A stretch of DNA of 64,000 bases from Hymenobacter duratus (GCF_014698995.1 NZ_JACWZZ010000005.1:40597-104596), one strand, 5' to 3'. Counted from the stretch's first letter, positions 49,123 through 59,184 are shown. Notes: generated by a model from the letters alone, not told the origin. Made by a program: numbers and translations.

Positions 49123-50364
49123 CTACTTGTTCGAGCCAGCGTTGATCATGGCGCAGCGGAAACCGATAGTAGCGGTAGCCGAATCTTCTGCCATGAAGCG
49201 GCGCGTGCCCGGCGACAACCAGTACGCTACGTCGCGCCACGAGCCACCTTTGTAGACACGTACGTGGTCATCGATGAGCGACTGGTAGCCTTTCTTGTCG
49301 TACTTCTCCGAGGGGTCGAGGAAGCCGTTGCGACGGAAGGGGTTCAAGTCTTCCACATCTTCAAACGACAACGGACGGTAGATATCCTGCACCCACTCGT
49401 TCACGTTGCCCGACATGTTGTACAGGCCGTAGTCGTTCGGCGGGTAAGCGTAGATGTACTCCGTAATCATGGCGCCGTCGTTCAGCGAGCCGGCAATACC
49501 GGCGTAGTCACCGCGGCCACGCTTGAAGTTGGCGAGGAACTGGCCCATTTTGCCACCGTAGGGGTTCCGCACCTGACGGCCATCCCATGGGTAAATGCGC
49601 TTATTCTCTTGGTTTTCGTTGCCGGTTTCTTGGGTGCCGATGAGCGCCTGCGCGGCGTATTCCCATTCAGCCTCCGTGGGCAGGCGGTAGTTCGGCAGAG
49701 TGTTACCGTTTTCGATGGCAATTTTGGCTTTGCCGTCGCCGTCGGTTCCTTCGGCGGCGTCGCCGCCTTTCTTCTTTTTCTTGAACAGGCCACCACCGCC
49801 TCCACCGCCATCAGCGTTGGAAGCCAGCGTTTCGTTTACCTTCGACGTACGCCACGTGCAGTAGTCGTTGGCCTGCAGCCAGCTTACACCCACTACCGGG
49901 AAGAAGCGGAAGCCGGGATAACGCAGGTAGTAGTCTACGTACGGGTCGTTGAACGACAGCTCGCGGGCCCATACCGTGGTGTCGGGCAAAGCCGACTGGT
50001 AGAATTCTTCCGACGAGTCTTTGCGGATATAGTGCAGATATTCAAGCCAGTGAATGTTCGCCACTTCGGCCTCGTCCATGTAGAACGAGGCGATAGTAAC
50101 GGTGCGCTCCACGTTGTCGTGGGTCATCGTTACGTCTTCTTCCTGCGAGCCAAGCACCGTGCGGCCACCTTCGATGAAGATCAGGCCGGGACCTTCCGGA
50201 ATGCCTTTGTAATCGGCCACCTTCATCCCCTCTTCGGTATTATAATCGATGCCCGTCGTCGAGCTGTACTTACCGGGTTTGGTAGCAGTGGGCGGACCGC
50301 TTTTGCAGGAAGCCAGGGCGCAGGCTCCTACGACCGCAAAACGCAGGTACTTGGAAAAATTCAT
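49123..50364 (-). CDS. gldJ: Gliding motility lipoprotein GldJ
   Basis: 413 residues with lipobox ALASC (Cys20). A formylglycine-generating-enzyme (SUMF1-like) fold: GPGLIFIEGGRTVLGS, YQSALPDTTVWARELSFNDP, PGFRFFPVVGVSWLQANDYC and the C-terminal VRVYKGGSWRDVAYWLSPGT. The features match GldJ of the T9SS/gliding apparatus better than GldK. A Gly/Lys-rich low-complexity insert (GGGGGGGLFKKKKKGG) interrupts the fold in the middle. It is next to a PorP/SprF-like gene. Confidence 0.85.
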   Translation of the reverse strand: MNFSKYLRFAVVGACALASCKSGPPTATKPGKYSSTTGIDYNTEEGMKVADYKGIPEGPGLIFIEGGRTVLGSQEEDVTMTHDNVERTVTIASFYMDEAEVANIHWLEYLHYIRKDSSEEFYQSALPDTTVWARELSFNDPYVDYYLRYPGFRFFPVVGVSWLQANDYCTWRTSKVNETLASNADGGGGGGGLFKKKKKGGDAAEGTDGDGKAKIAIENGNTLPNYRLPTEAEWEYAAQALIGTQETGNENQENKRIYPWDGRQVRNPYGGKMGQFLANFKRGRGDYAGIAGSLNDGAMITEYIYAYPPNDYGLYNMSGNVNEWVQDIYRPLSFEDVEDLNPFRRNGFLDPSEKYDKKGYQSLIDDHVRVYKGGSWRDVAYWLSPGTRRFMAEDSATATIGFRCAMINAGSNK

Positions 50365-50431
50365 GATTGAGTTGAAACTACCTGTTAGAAAAGGGGTTAG
50401 GCAAGGCAAGTTGCTGCAATAATACAACAAT

Positions 50432-51493
50432 TCAAAAGGATGGACAAGGAGGCGCCGGGGAATTTCTGCGTTTCAGTCGGCGCCATGCCGCTTCCAGCGA
50501 ATCAAACGCACGCAGGGTCAAAGATATTTCATGGGCTCCGCCTAAGTCGGCACTCAAGCTGCTCAGGCCCACATCATAAGCATAGCCGACCCGGAAACTC
50601 CCTACGCTGACACCGGCAATGGCCGTCAGAATTTGTTGAGGACGTGGAGCGCCGGGCAACGGAATGCCGCGGTACAGGGCACCCAGTGTGATGGGTGTCA
50701 CGGTAGCGTACAATCCGGCCTCAGCGCGCTGCGAGCCGCCCTGGCGCACATAGTGCACGGTAGGCGTCACGCTGATTTCGCGGTAGACGCGCTTCTCTGT
50801 GCGCCGCACGAAGTAGTGCTTGTAGCCGGTGCTTAGCTCGTAGCGAAGCGGCAGGCTGCTTTGGGAGCGGAACCCCAGGCTGGGCTGGTTGAGGTGCTGC
50901 CCGGCCACCGACACCCAGAAGTTGTCACTATATAGGATAAGGCCGGTGCCCAGGCTCAGGTAGCTGACGGGGCTGAAGTCCAGCGGCTCGCGGGTGGTGG
51001 GTGCCGTGGAGCCGTCTTCCGAAATCTGGTCACCAAAAATCAGGTTGCCGTAGCTGATGCGCTGGTTGCCGTAGCTAGCGCGCAGCCCGCCGCTGAAAGC
51101 CAGGTTTTCGTTGATGCGGGAATGGTAGGCGTAGATGCCGCCCACCTCGAAGCGGGTGTAGCCGAGGCCGCCGGTCCGGTCGTGGTTCACCAGTAGCCCC
51201 ACAGCGCTGTGCTGGTCTTTGAAGCGCAGATCGGCGGCAAGCTGGCTGGTCTGGAAGGTGCCGGCCAGGGTCGGGAACTGGTTGCGGTAGCTGAGCGTGA
51301 TGCTGGCATCATCGAGCAAGCCCGCGAAAGCCGGATTCTGGTGCAGGCGGGTGGCGTAGGGCTGGGAGAAGTACAGATCCTGCGCGGCAGCCGGCAGAGC
51401 CAGCACAACAGCCACCGCCGTAAGGGGCTGGCGCAGGCGGCGCGGCACACGGCAGCAGCTGTTATTTATCCGTAGCAATAACCCCATCATCAA
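50432..51493 (-). CDS. porP: T9SS membrane protein PorP/SprF
   Basis: 353 residues; the start may be any of three successive ATGs at 51487-51493. Signal peptide ending LPAAAQ, then DLYFSQPYATRLHQNPAFAG, the conserved PorP/SprF opening. The rest is an outer-membrane beta-barrel (alternating aromatic strands, ALYRGIPLPGAPRPQQILTA). PorP-type proteins attach to the T9SS and often anchor effectors. It lies immediately upstream of gldJ. Confidence 0.9.
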   Translation of the reverse strand: MMMGLLLRINNSCCRVPRRLRQPLTAVAVVLALPAAAQDLYFSQPYATRLHQNPAFAGLLDDASITLSYRNQFPTLAGTFQTSQLAADLRFKDQHSAVGLLVNHDRTGGLGYTRFEVGGIYAYHSRINENLAFSGGLRASYGNQRISYGNLIFGDQISEDGSTAPTTREPLDFSPVSYLSLGTGLILYSDNFWVSVAGQHLNQPSLGFRSQSSLPLRYELSTGYKHYFVRRTEKRVYREISVTPTVHYVRQGGSQRAEAGLYATVTPITLGALYRGIPLPGAPRPQQILTAIAGVSVGSFRVGYAYDVGLSSLSADLGGAHEISLTLRAFDSLEAAWRRLKRRNSPAPPCPSF

Positions 51494-51851
51494 GCTGTTA
51501 AACGCCTTCCGGCCCCGAATCGTACGCGGCCAGTCTTCTTTGCGGAAACTAAATTGCCAATTTCCCTGCTCAATAACGGTATATCAGGCCCATAAATCGA
51601 CCAACGGCCTGATTTTGCAGACTGGGCCTGCCGCACCGGCAAGCTGAGGCTGCTACTTTTGCAACGGACCCAGCTAGGTGCCTGCGGATAGCGGCAGCCT
51701 TGTTGCCCGGTTTCTGCCCGCCGGACCAAAGTGCAACTATAGCGGGTTGTATTACCTCTCTCGCATGGCGCGTTGCGCCTGGCTTTTGGTCAGTCCTGTA
51801 GCGTTTTAGCCGCGGCCTGCTCTTTGTTTTTCCTTCATCACTCTTTCAATT

Positions 51852-54800
51852 ATGCGCAAATTCTGGATTGGCTTACTGATTTTTCTGGTGGTGCTGGTAG
51901 CGGCCGTGGCCCTCACGCCGCTGCTGTTCAAAGACAAAATCAAGCAGGCCCTCGATAAGCAGCTGGCCGAACGGGTGGACGCGAAGGTGGAATACAACCC
52001 GAGCAACGTCAGCCTGAGCTTATTCAGCACGTTCCCGGACCTGGCGCTGGGCATTGACGAGCTGCGTGTGATTGGCAAAGACTCTTTTGCGCGCGACACG
52101 CTGGCTTACCTGCCCTCTTTCCGAGTGGGTATGGACCTGATGAGCGTCATTAGCGGCGACCAAATCAAGATTAAGAGCATTCTGCTGGACCGGCCCGAAA
52201 TCAGCGCGAAGGTGCTGAAAAGCGGCAAGGCCAACTGGGACGTGATGCTGTCGGACTCGGCCGCGGCCGCCCAGGGACAGGACACGACTTCGCTGAACCT
52301 AGCCATCAGCAAGTGGGAAGTGACCGACGGGCACCTGCGCTACGAGGACCGTACGATTCCCTTTAATATGGAGCTGCGCGGCCTGAATCACACCGGCTCC
52401 GGCGACTTTGCCAGCAACATCTTCGATATGGTGAGCCAGACCACGGCCGACCAGTTTTCGATGACCTACGACGGCACCGAATACGTGAGCAAGAAGAAGC
52501 TGACGGCCGACGTGACCATGGCCATGGACCTGGACAAGATGCTGTTCACGTTCAAGGACAACAAGGTGCAGCTGAACGATTTCCCGGCTTCGTTTCAGGG
52601 TTCCATTGGCCTACCGAATGCCACCGACATCACCTATGATCTGACCTTCAAGGCGCTGGAAACCGACTTCAAAACGATTCTGAGTCTGGTGCCGGGCGTG
52701 TACACCGAGCAGTTTAAGGACGTGCAGGCCAGCGGCAAGGTGGCATTTGACGGCTACTTTAAGGGTGTGCAGAACGAGGTGAAGATGCCCGGCTACGGCG
52801 TGAACCTGCAGATTAAGAACGGCATGTTCAAGTACCCGCAGTTGCCGCAGGCCGCTAAAAACATCAACGTAGATATGGTGGTGGACAACCCGTCGGGCTT
52901 CACCAACAACGTGAAAGTGAATGTGAAGCAGTTTCACCTGGACCTGGGCGCCAACCCAATTGACGGCAACGTGGCCATTGATGGGCTAGAGCCGATGAAG
53001 GTGGATGGCCGCGTGAAGGCCAATGTGGACCTGGCTGAGATGATGAAGGTGTATCCGGTGCAGGACCTGCTGCTGCGCGGCAAGCTGTTCGTGGATGGCA
53101 CCGCCAAGGGTATCTACTCCAAAACCCAGATGCCGGTGGTACAGGCCAAACTAAACCTGACCAACGGCTACGTGAAGAGCAAGCAGTTTCCGGCCCCGAT
53201 TGAGAACCTGACCGTGGCGGGCGTGGTCATGAACCCCACGGGCCAGCTGAACGATACGCGCTTGGACATCAGCAACTTCCGGATGCTGCTGGACGGCGAG
53301 CCGCTAGCCGGCCGCGTGAGCACGCAAGGCGTGGACAAGCTGCGCTTCGATGCCGACGTGAAGGGCACCGTGGACCTCACCAAAATCACGAAGATCTTCC
53401 CGCTGGACGGCATGACCGTGACGGGCCGCCTCAACGGCAACGTGGCTGCCAAGGGCAACATGGCCGATATTGAGGCCGGGCGCTACCAGACGGTGGTGGC
53501 CTCGGGCACGGTGCAGGCCCAGAACATCACCTACAAAAGCGCCGACCTGCCGCAGGGCATGCGCGTGACCCGCGCCACGGCTACCTTCAACAACGACAAG
53601 ATCGTGCTGCAGAACATGGCCGGCTTCGTGGGCTCGTCGGACGTGGCGGCCTCGGGCACCATCAGCAACTACATGGGCTACCTGTTTGTGCCCGGCCAGC
53701 CGCTGCGCGGCAACCTGACGGTGAACTCCAGCCGCTTCAACGTGAACGAGTGGATGGTGGACGAGGTGACGGCAGCGCCGAGCAAGGGCGCCACGGCCGC
53801 CACCAAAGCCCCCGCCGCCGCTACCAAGGCCGACGGCGTGCTACAGATTCCGAAGGAGTTCGACCTGACGCTGAACACCACCATGGGCCAGGTGATTTAC
53901 GACAACCTCAAGCTGGACAACGTGAAGGGCACCGTGGGCGTGCGCGACCAGACCGCCACGCTCAACGGCCTGACGTTTAATACGCTGGGCGGCACGTTTG
54001 CTACTACCGGCTCGTATAGCAGCAAAAACCTGGCGCACCCGAAGTTCAACTTTGGGCTGAATATCAAGAACCTGAACTTCCAGAACGCCTTTTCGGCCTT
54101 CAACTCCATCAAGACGCTGGTGCCGCTGGCCGACAATCTGGAAGGCGTGTTCTCCACCAATTTCAACGTGAGCGGTGAAATGGGCCCCGACATGATGCCC
54201 AACTACAGCACGCTCACCGGCAAGGGGCTGTTTGAAGTGGTGCGGGCGGCCGTGAGCGGCTCGCCGGTGATGGAGAAAATCAGCAGCCTCACGCAGTTTC
54301 AGGAGCTGAAGAGCTTCGCGGTGAACAACAAAGATGTGGCGGCCGAAATTATCAACGGCAACTTCATCGTGAAGCCATTTGACCTGAACGTGGGCCAGAT
54401 TAAGATGACCGTGGGCGGCTCCAACAACATCAGCAGCGGCGGCCTGGAGTACGTAACAGCCCTGAACGTGCCCACCGGCAAGCTTGGCTCGCAACTCAGT
54501 GGCCAGCTCACGCGCCTCACCGGTGTGGCGGACATCAAAGGCACGGAGCGCGTGACGCTGGGCCTCACCATTGGCGGCACCGTGAGCAACCCGCAGGTGA
54601 AGCTGACGACGGGCAGCGTGAAAGCGCAAGCCAAAGACCTGGTAACCAACATCGTGCAGGCCAAGGTAGACGATGCCAAGCTGCAGCTGCAGGCCAAAGC
54701 CAAAGTAGCCCAGGACAGCCTGCAACGCGAGCTGCAACGCAAGCAATTGGAACTACAGGCCAAGGCCCAGCAGGAACTCGATAAGAAAAAGCTGGAGGCC

Positions 54801-54950
54801 CAGGCCAAGCTGAAAGAGCAAGCCACCAAAGGCCTCAACTCCCTGTTCGGCAAGCCCAAGACGCAGCCCGCCAAGCCAGTTGAGCCAACCGCAACCCCGA
54901 CTCCTACACCCGAGCCAACAAAGCCTGACACCACCAAAACCGGTGGATAG
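51852..54950 (+). CDS. Large AsmA-family protein
   Basis: 1032 residues. One N-terminal membrane segment (FWIGLLIFLVVLVAAVALT) and a long repetitive beta body typical of AsmA/TamB-like bridge proteins: VSLSLFSTFPDLALGIDELR near the start and DDAKLQLQAKAKVAQDSLQR in a coiled-coil-like end, then a Pro/Thr-rich tail (PTATPTPTPEPTKPDT). AsmA family proteins carry phospholipid between membranes. It ends in an A-rich region before a terminator at 55022. Confidence 0.88.
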   Translation: MRKFWIGLLIFLVVLVAAVALTPLLFKDKIKQALDKQLAERVDAKVEYNPSNVSLSLFSTFPDLALGIDELRVIGKDSFARDTLAYLPSFRVGMDLMSVISGDQIKIKSILLDRPEISAKVLKSGKANWDVMLSDSAAAAQGQDTTSLNLAISKWEVTDGHLRYEDRTIPFNMELRGLNHTGSGDFASNIFDMVSQTTADQFSMTYDGTEYVSKKKLTADVTMAMDLDKMLFTFKDNKVQLNDFPASFQGSIGLPNATDITYDLTFKALETDFKTILSLVPGVYTEQFKDVQASGKVAFDGYFKGVQNEVKMPGYGVNLQIKNGMFKYPQLPQAAKNINVDMVVDNPSGFTNNVKVNVKQFHLDLGANPIDGNVAIDGLEPMKVDGRVKANVDLAEMMKVYPVQDLLLRGKLFVDGTAKGIYSKTQMPVVQAKLNLTNGYVKSKQFPAPIENLTVAGVVMNPTGQLNDTRLDISNFRMLLDGEPLAGRVSTQGVDKLRFDADVKGTVDLTKITKIFPLDGMTVTGRLNGNVAAKGNMADIEAGRYQTVVASGTVQAQNITYKSADLPQGMRVTRATATFNNDKIVLQNMAGFVGSSDVAASGTISNYMGYLFVPGQPLRGNLTVNSSRFNVNEWMVDEVTAAPSKGATAATKAPAAATKADGVLQIPKEFDLTLNTTMGQVIYDNLKLDNVKGTVGVRDQTATLNGLTFNTLGGTFATTGSYSSKNLAHPKFNFGLNIKNLNFQNAFSAFNSIKTLVPLADNLEGVFSTNFNVSGEMGPDMMPNYSTLTGKGLFEVVRAAVSGSPVMEKISSLTQFQELKSFAVNNKDVAAEIINGNFIVKPFDLNVGQIKMTVGGSNNISSGGLEYVTALNVPTGKLGSQLSGQLTRLTGVADIKGTERVTLGLTIGGTVSNPQVKLTTGSVKAQAKDLVTNIVQAKVDDAKLQLQAKAKVAQDSLQRELQRKQLELQAKAQQELDKKKLEAQAKLKEQATKGLNSLFGKPKTQPAKPVEPTATPTPTPEPTKPDTTKTGG

Positions 54951-55021
54951 CACAAAAAGAAGGGCAATAGAATTTTATTGCGCAACGTTCAGGCCATCTG
55001 CTGGCCCGCTTGTTGCCACAA

Positions 55022-55066
55022 CGGAGCAGCTCGGCGGACGTATACCGCCGCACTGCTCCGTTTTTG
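55022..55066 (+). terminator. Intrinsic terminator of the AsmA gene
   Basis: GGAGCAG...CTGCTCC with an inner GGCGG/CCGCC stem, followed by GTTTTTGC, about 70 bp after the AsmA stop. A good rho-independent candidate. Confidence 0.75.
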
Positions 55067-55093
55067 CTTTCTCACGCTTCCTTTTCCACTCTT

Positions 55094-55939
55094 ATGAAAC
55101 CGACTCGCTTCCTCCCACTAGTTTTACTGGCTGCCCTGGCTTTCACCGGCTGCAGCAAAGACGATGACTCTGCTTCCGGCAACACCAAGCTGGAAGTGCG
55201 CCTCATGGATGGTCCCGGCGACTTCCAGCAGGTGGTACTGGATGTGCGTCAGATAGAAGTGCACCTCAAAGACGAAAACAACCCCGACGGCTGGCAGACG
55301 CTGCCCTTCCAGACGCAGTCCATCAATGTACTGGAGTATGTGAATGGCCGCTCAGCCCTGTTGGTAAGCACCGATTTTGAGCCCGGCGACCTGAAGGAAA
55401 TTCGCCTGCTACTGGGCCCCGACTCGTACGTAATCGGGCGCGACGGGCAGCGCTACGATCTGAAAACGCCCAGCGGCCAGTCTTCCGGCGTGAAGCTGAA
55501 ACTGGACAACGTGACCGTACGTGCCGACCAGACATTCCAACTCCTGCTGGACTTCGACGTGGCCAAATCCATTGTGGAGCGCGGCAACTGGAACCCTGGC
55601 AACGACAAGAAAGAGCGGTATCTGCTGAAACCCGTGATTCGGGTGCTGGCCCAGGAGTTGCGAGCCAGCCTACGCGGCACCGCTACACCGGCTGCTGCCC
55701 GGCCCCAGGTGCTGGCCATCCGCCAGTCCATCACGCCCGCCGACACGTTCAGCACCGCGGCCGATGCCACGTCGGGCGCATTCCTGTTTAGCGGTTTGCC
55801 CTCGGGCACCTACCGCGTCGAGCTGTTCCCGACGACTACCGCCCCTACCGGCCAGCCCGCCTACCGTGTCGTCACTCGTACCGGCGTTGCCATCGTAAAT
55901 GACCAAGTAACAGATTTGGGCTCGATTTCACTGCAGTAA
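55094..55939 (+). CDS. DUF4382 lipoprotein
   Basis: 281 residues with lipobox FTGC (Cys20). DUF4382 core: KLEVRLMDGPGDFQQVVLDV, INVLEYVNGRSALLVSTDFE and GDLKEIRLLLGPDSYVIGRD. The C-terminal part has a carboxypeptidase-regulatory-like beta domain (GAFLFSGLPSGTYRVELFPT). Periplasmic or surface; function unknown. Confidence 0.85.
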   Translation: MKPTRFLPLVLLAALAFTGCSKDDDSASGNTKLEVRLMDGPGDFQQVVLDVRQIEVHLKDENNPDGWQTLPFQTQSINVLEYVNGRSALLVSTDFEPGDLKEIRLLLGPDSYVIGRDGQRYDLKTPSGQSSGVKLKLDNVTVRADQTFQLLLDFDVAKSIVERGNWNPGNDKKERYLLKPVIRVLAQELRASLRGTATPAAARPQVLAIRQSITPADTFSTAADATSGAFLFSGLPSGTYRVELFPTTTAPTGQPAYRVVTRTGVAIVNDQVTDLGSISLQ

Positions 55940-55960
55940 TCCGAGTCGGTACAACACTAG

Positions 55961-56001
55961 AAAAGCCCCGCTTGCCGAATGTGCAAGCGGGGCTTTCCTT
56001 T
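55961..56001. terminator. Terminator between convergent genes
   Basis: AAAAGCCCCGCTTGC/GCAAGCGGGGCTTT with a short loop and T-rich end, between the DUF4382 stop (55939) and the gene ending at 56030. Confidence 0.82.
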
Positions 56002-56029
56002 TATAAAGAATAGCCCTGTGGGCTAGGCT

Positions 56030-56650
56030 CTACAGCTTTTGCAGCAGGGCCAGCAGTTCACCCTGAGTGGTCTGGGTTTTGTCGTGGGCGTACCAGCCGT
56101 GTACCTGCTCGGCGTATTCTTCGTGGGTGGCGCCGCGGGCTTTTAGGTCCAGCAGCAGCTTCTGGGCCGGAGCCGGGCGCGGCCCCCAGTGCAGTGCCTC
56201 TGTGAGCGTGTCGGCGTGTAGCACCACCAGTTTCGGGATGGAGCGGGCGCCGTCGGTCAAATACTGGTCCATCAGGTCCGGGTGCTCGTCGCGGAGCATA
56301 TAGTGTGTTGTAATCTTCCCTTCCGACGCCTGCGCCACGGCTTCCAGCACCGGCACAATCTGCGAAGCATCACCGCACCAGCCTTCCGTGATGATGAGCC
56401 ACACATATTGGCCCTGCATCCGGCTTAGAGTGGTTTGGATGGCGGGCAGCAACTGTACCGTTTTGTCGAGGCGCTTCATGCGCTGCACGTTCAGGCGGGT
56501 ATACTCGGTCAGTTCCTCCGACTGCTGGGGACCGGTGGTTTTGCCGTCGGCCAACAACTCATCAATAAGCAGCCGATAGCTGACGTAAGAATAGGCCGTA
56601 GCGAGGCGCTCGGGCGTGAGAACAGGAACGGGCTGGGCGGTAGTGGACAT
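56030..56650 (-). CDS. Thioredoxin-like family protein
   Basis: 206 residues from the ATG at 56650. The thioredoxin fold has the redox loop EGWCGDASQ with a single cysteine (Cys92; the second Cys of CxxC is Ala95), and a cis-Pro in RSIPKLVVLHAD. The missing second cysteine means it cannot form the usual disulfide; it may act as a one-Cys reductase or as a binding protein. Neighbours give no clue. Confidence 0.82.
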   Translation of the reverse strand: MSTTAQPVPVLTPERLATAYSYVSYRLLIDELLADGKTTGPQQSEELTEYTRLNVQRMKRLDKTVQLLPAIQTTLSRMQGQYVWLIITEGWCGDASQIVPVLEAVAQASEGKITTHYMLRDEHPDLMDQYLTDGARSIPKLVVLHADTLTEALHWGPRPAPAQKLLLDLKARGATHEEYAEQVHGWYAHDKTQTTQGELLALLQKL

Positions 56651-56676
56651 GGGCGGAAGGGTTAGATCAGAATGCA

Positions 56677-56710
56677 GAAGCCTTTTCGGCAATACTCCGA
56701 AAAGGCTTCT
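56677..56710 (-). terminator. Hairpin downstream of the DinB gene
   Basis: AGAAGCCTTTTCGG and its complement enclose a 6-base loop. On the minus strand it lies 25 bp past the stop at 56735; there is no good T-tract, so termination is not certain. Confidence 0.55.
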
Positions 56711-56734
56711 ATAACCGGCAAAGCGGCAATGTTC

Positions 56735-57232
56735 TTACAGGCTCACCGTTTCTTTTCCGGCTGCCGTCAGCTCACGACAGTAGGTGATGTAGTCGGTGTT
56801 GATGGGTTCGAGGCCGTTTTCGCGCAGGCGGGTAGCCACCTGGGCCCGGTGGTAGTTGGCGTGCACCGGCACGTGGGTGAAAATATCCGACACCTGGCTG
56901 GTGTAGCTTTCCCCGGCCGAGTTGGTATAGGAAATCAGGCGCAGCTGCTCGGCTTCGTCGGCGTTCTGCACGTATTGCCGGAACCGTTCCGACGTCTGCT
57001 CATGCCAGTGGTGCAGGCCCTGCAGGTCGTGCTCCTGCCACACTTTCACGGGGCTGGGCGTGGCCGTGAGACGGCCGAGCCAAATGGCCTGGGCATTGAG
57101 CACGTGGCTGAAAAGACGCAGGCAGACGGCCGGAATTTCCTGGCCGTTGGCCACAAGGCCGTCGAGGTGGCGCAGCAGGGTTTTGTTGGCCCACACGTTG
57201 TAGGCTCCCAGCTTTTCGTTGGTATTAATCAT
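56735..57232 (-). CDS. DinB family protein
   Basis: 165 residues, a four-helix bundle. Metal-binding histidines are in LRLFSHVLNAQAIWLGRL and VPVHANYHRAQVATRLR (two His), the usual DinB arrangement. The family includes thiol S-transferases (BstA/YfiT type); substrate unknown. Start: ATG at 57232 (MINTNEKLGAYNVWA). Confidence 0.85.
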   Translation of the reverse strand: MINTNEKLGAYNVWANKTLLRHLDGLVANGQEIPAVCLRLFSHVLNAQAIWLGRLTATPSPVKVWQEHDLQGLHHWHEQTSERFRQYVQNADEAEQLRLISYTNSAGESYTSQVSDIFTHVPVHANYHRAQVATRLRENGLEPINTDYITYCRELTAAGKETVSL

Positions 57233-57295
57233 GGTACTTGGGCGTTAGAGCCGGCCACGGCAGGGCTGTTTGCCGCTTACTGCGCCGGGCTCCGG

Positions 57296-57772
57296 TTACT
57301 GTCTCGGGTCCTGCCAAACCAGCTTTTCCTCGGTTTTGTTTTTGTTGAAATCTGCGCAGTTGCCGTCGCCGCGGCCGGTAAAGCCGCCATCGGGGTGGCA
57401 GATGAGCTTGCCCTTCTGGTCGTAGAGGTTGGTAAACTGGTCGCAGCACGGCGACGTTTCGTAGTACACTACGGCATCCTTGTAGCGGTAGCGGAAGATC
57501 TGGATGGGCGGATTCTGCTTTTTCTCAGCTAAGTGCGCGTCTATTTTGGCCCGCAGCCAACCAGGGCGGGCCGTCGTGTCGAACTTAGCCACCGGGGCGT
57601 CGGGCACGGGCGTGGTCGTGTTCTTGGCGGCCGGAGCCGGCGTCGAGGTGATGCCCGTTGTGCCCGATGCGGGCGCATCAGTAGGGGTCGTGACATTAAC
57701 TCCTTTCTGACAGGAAAACCCGAACAGCAGCAGACTTACCGCCGCAGCCGGCAAAAACGAGGAGGAGCGCAT
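57296..57772 (-). CDS. DUF6970-type lipoprotein
   Basis: 158 residues from the ATG at 57772 with a lipobox-like GFSC (Cys21). After a Thr/Pro linker comes a domain with WLRAKIDAHLAEKKQNPPIQ, YKDAVVYYETSPCCDQFTNL, YDQKGKLICHPDGGFTGRGD and EKLVWQDPR. The CCD...CHPDGGFTGRGDG pattern is that of DUF6970. Function unknown. Confidence 0.78.
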   Translation of the reverse strand: MRSSSFLPAAAVSLLLFGFSCQKGVNVTTPTDAPASGTTGITSTPAPAAKNTTTPVPDAPVAKFDTTARPGWLRAKIDAHLAEKKQNPPIQIFRYRYKDAVVYYETSPCCDQFTNLYDQKGKLICHPDGGFTGRGDGNCADFNKNKTEEKLVWQDPRQ

Positions 57773-57868
57773 AAGCACGGGAAAAGAGGGCGCAAAAATA
57801 GGCAGGCCAACCCGAAAAGCCAGCCGCACACCCGAGCTTACGCCCTCATCTGCCCCAAGGTTCGGCCA

Positions 57869-58265
57869 CTACGCGCCCAGCAAGGCCCATATCCGCGGCC
57901 CGAATACCAGCAGGCCCACTGCCAGCGCCGCCACGGCCCCCGCCAGCACAGCTCCGGCCGCTACGTCTTTGGCCCGGCCCGCCAGCGGGTGGTACTCCGG
58001 CGACACCAGGTTTACCACCGCCTCAATGGCCGTATTCACCAGCTCCAGACTCCAGACCAGCCCCACGGCCAGCGCCACCAGCGCCCACTCCCACCGCTCC
58101 AGCCCGAAGTACCAGCCCAGCCCCAGCACCGCCACCGTAGCCGCCGCATGAAACTGCAGGTGCACCTCGCTGCGCAGCGCCGCTGCTACGCCCCGGAAGG
58201 CGTGGCCGAAGCTGGCTGCCCGCTGGCGCAGCAACGCCGGAAAGCGGCGGGGTTCGGAGGCAGAT

Positions 58266-58273
<8 letters not shown>
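57869..58273 (-). CDS. dgkA: Diacylglycerol kinase family protein
   Basis: 134 residues with three membrane helices (AATVAVLGLGWYFGLERWEW region, LVALAVGLVWSLELVNTAIE, LAGAVAALAVGLLVFG). The DgkA signature is ELVNTAIEAVVNLVSPEYHP with LAGRAKDVAAGAV. It phosphorylates diacylglycerol or undecaprenol. The GTG start at 58273 overlaps the stop of the upstream GNAT gene by 8 bp. Confidence 0.88.
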
Positions 58274-58862
<589 letters not shown>

Positions 58863-58940
58863 ACGGGCGGGGCAAGTGGCGAAGTACACCGTAAAGATGC
58901 CGGATTTCCACCACCTGCGCCACCTGCCCCCGCTGCTTCG

Positions 58941-59087
58941 GCCTCTTCCGAAATGCCTCCCGGCAACTTCTAGGCCCTTCCCGGCCCACCCGAAGCAGCT
59001 TCCGGTCCACCCAAAGTGCCTCCCAGCCCACCCGAAGTGCTTCCCGGCCCACCCGAAGCGCCTCCCGGCCCACCTGAAGCAGTTTCC
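58941..59087. repeat. Tandem array, seven units of 21 bp
   Basis: The best five units are 21 bp each from 58983 to 59087, of the form GGCCCACCCGAAGCAGCTTCC with substitutions; two more decayed units extend back to 58941. It lies between the GNAT start (58862) and the fumC terminator (59156). On the minus strand it would encode FGWAG(R/K)H-type heptads but is probably non-coding. The rest of the gap 58863-59278 holds only the terminator. Confidence 0.82.
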
Positions 59088-59149
59088 GGAGATGATTCCG
59101 GGATTTCGGGTAGGCAGGAAGCTGCTTCGGGCGCCGGGGCCGGGGCCAA

Positions 59150-59184
59150 AAACAAGCCGGCCACCCTTTGGCAGGGTGGCCGGC
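59150..59184 (-). terminator. Intrinsic terminator of fumC
   Basis: GCCGGCCACCCT/AGGGTGGCCGGC with a 5-base loop; on the minus strand it is followed by TTGTTTTTGG. It lies about 95 bp after the fumC stop. Confidence 0.82.
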
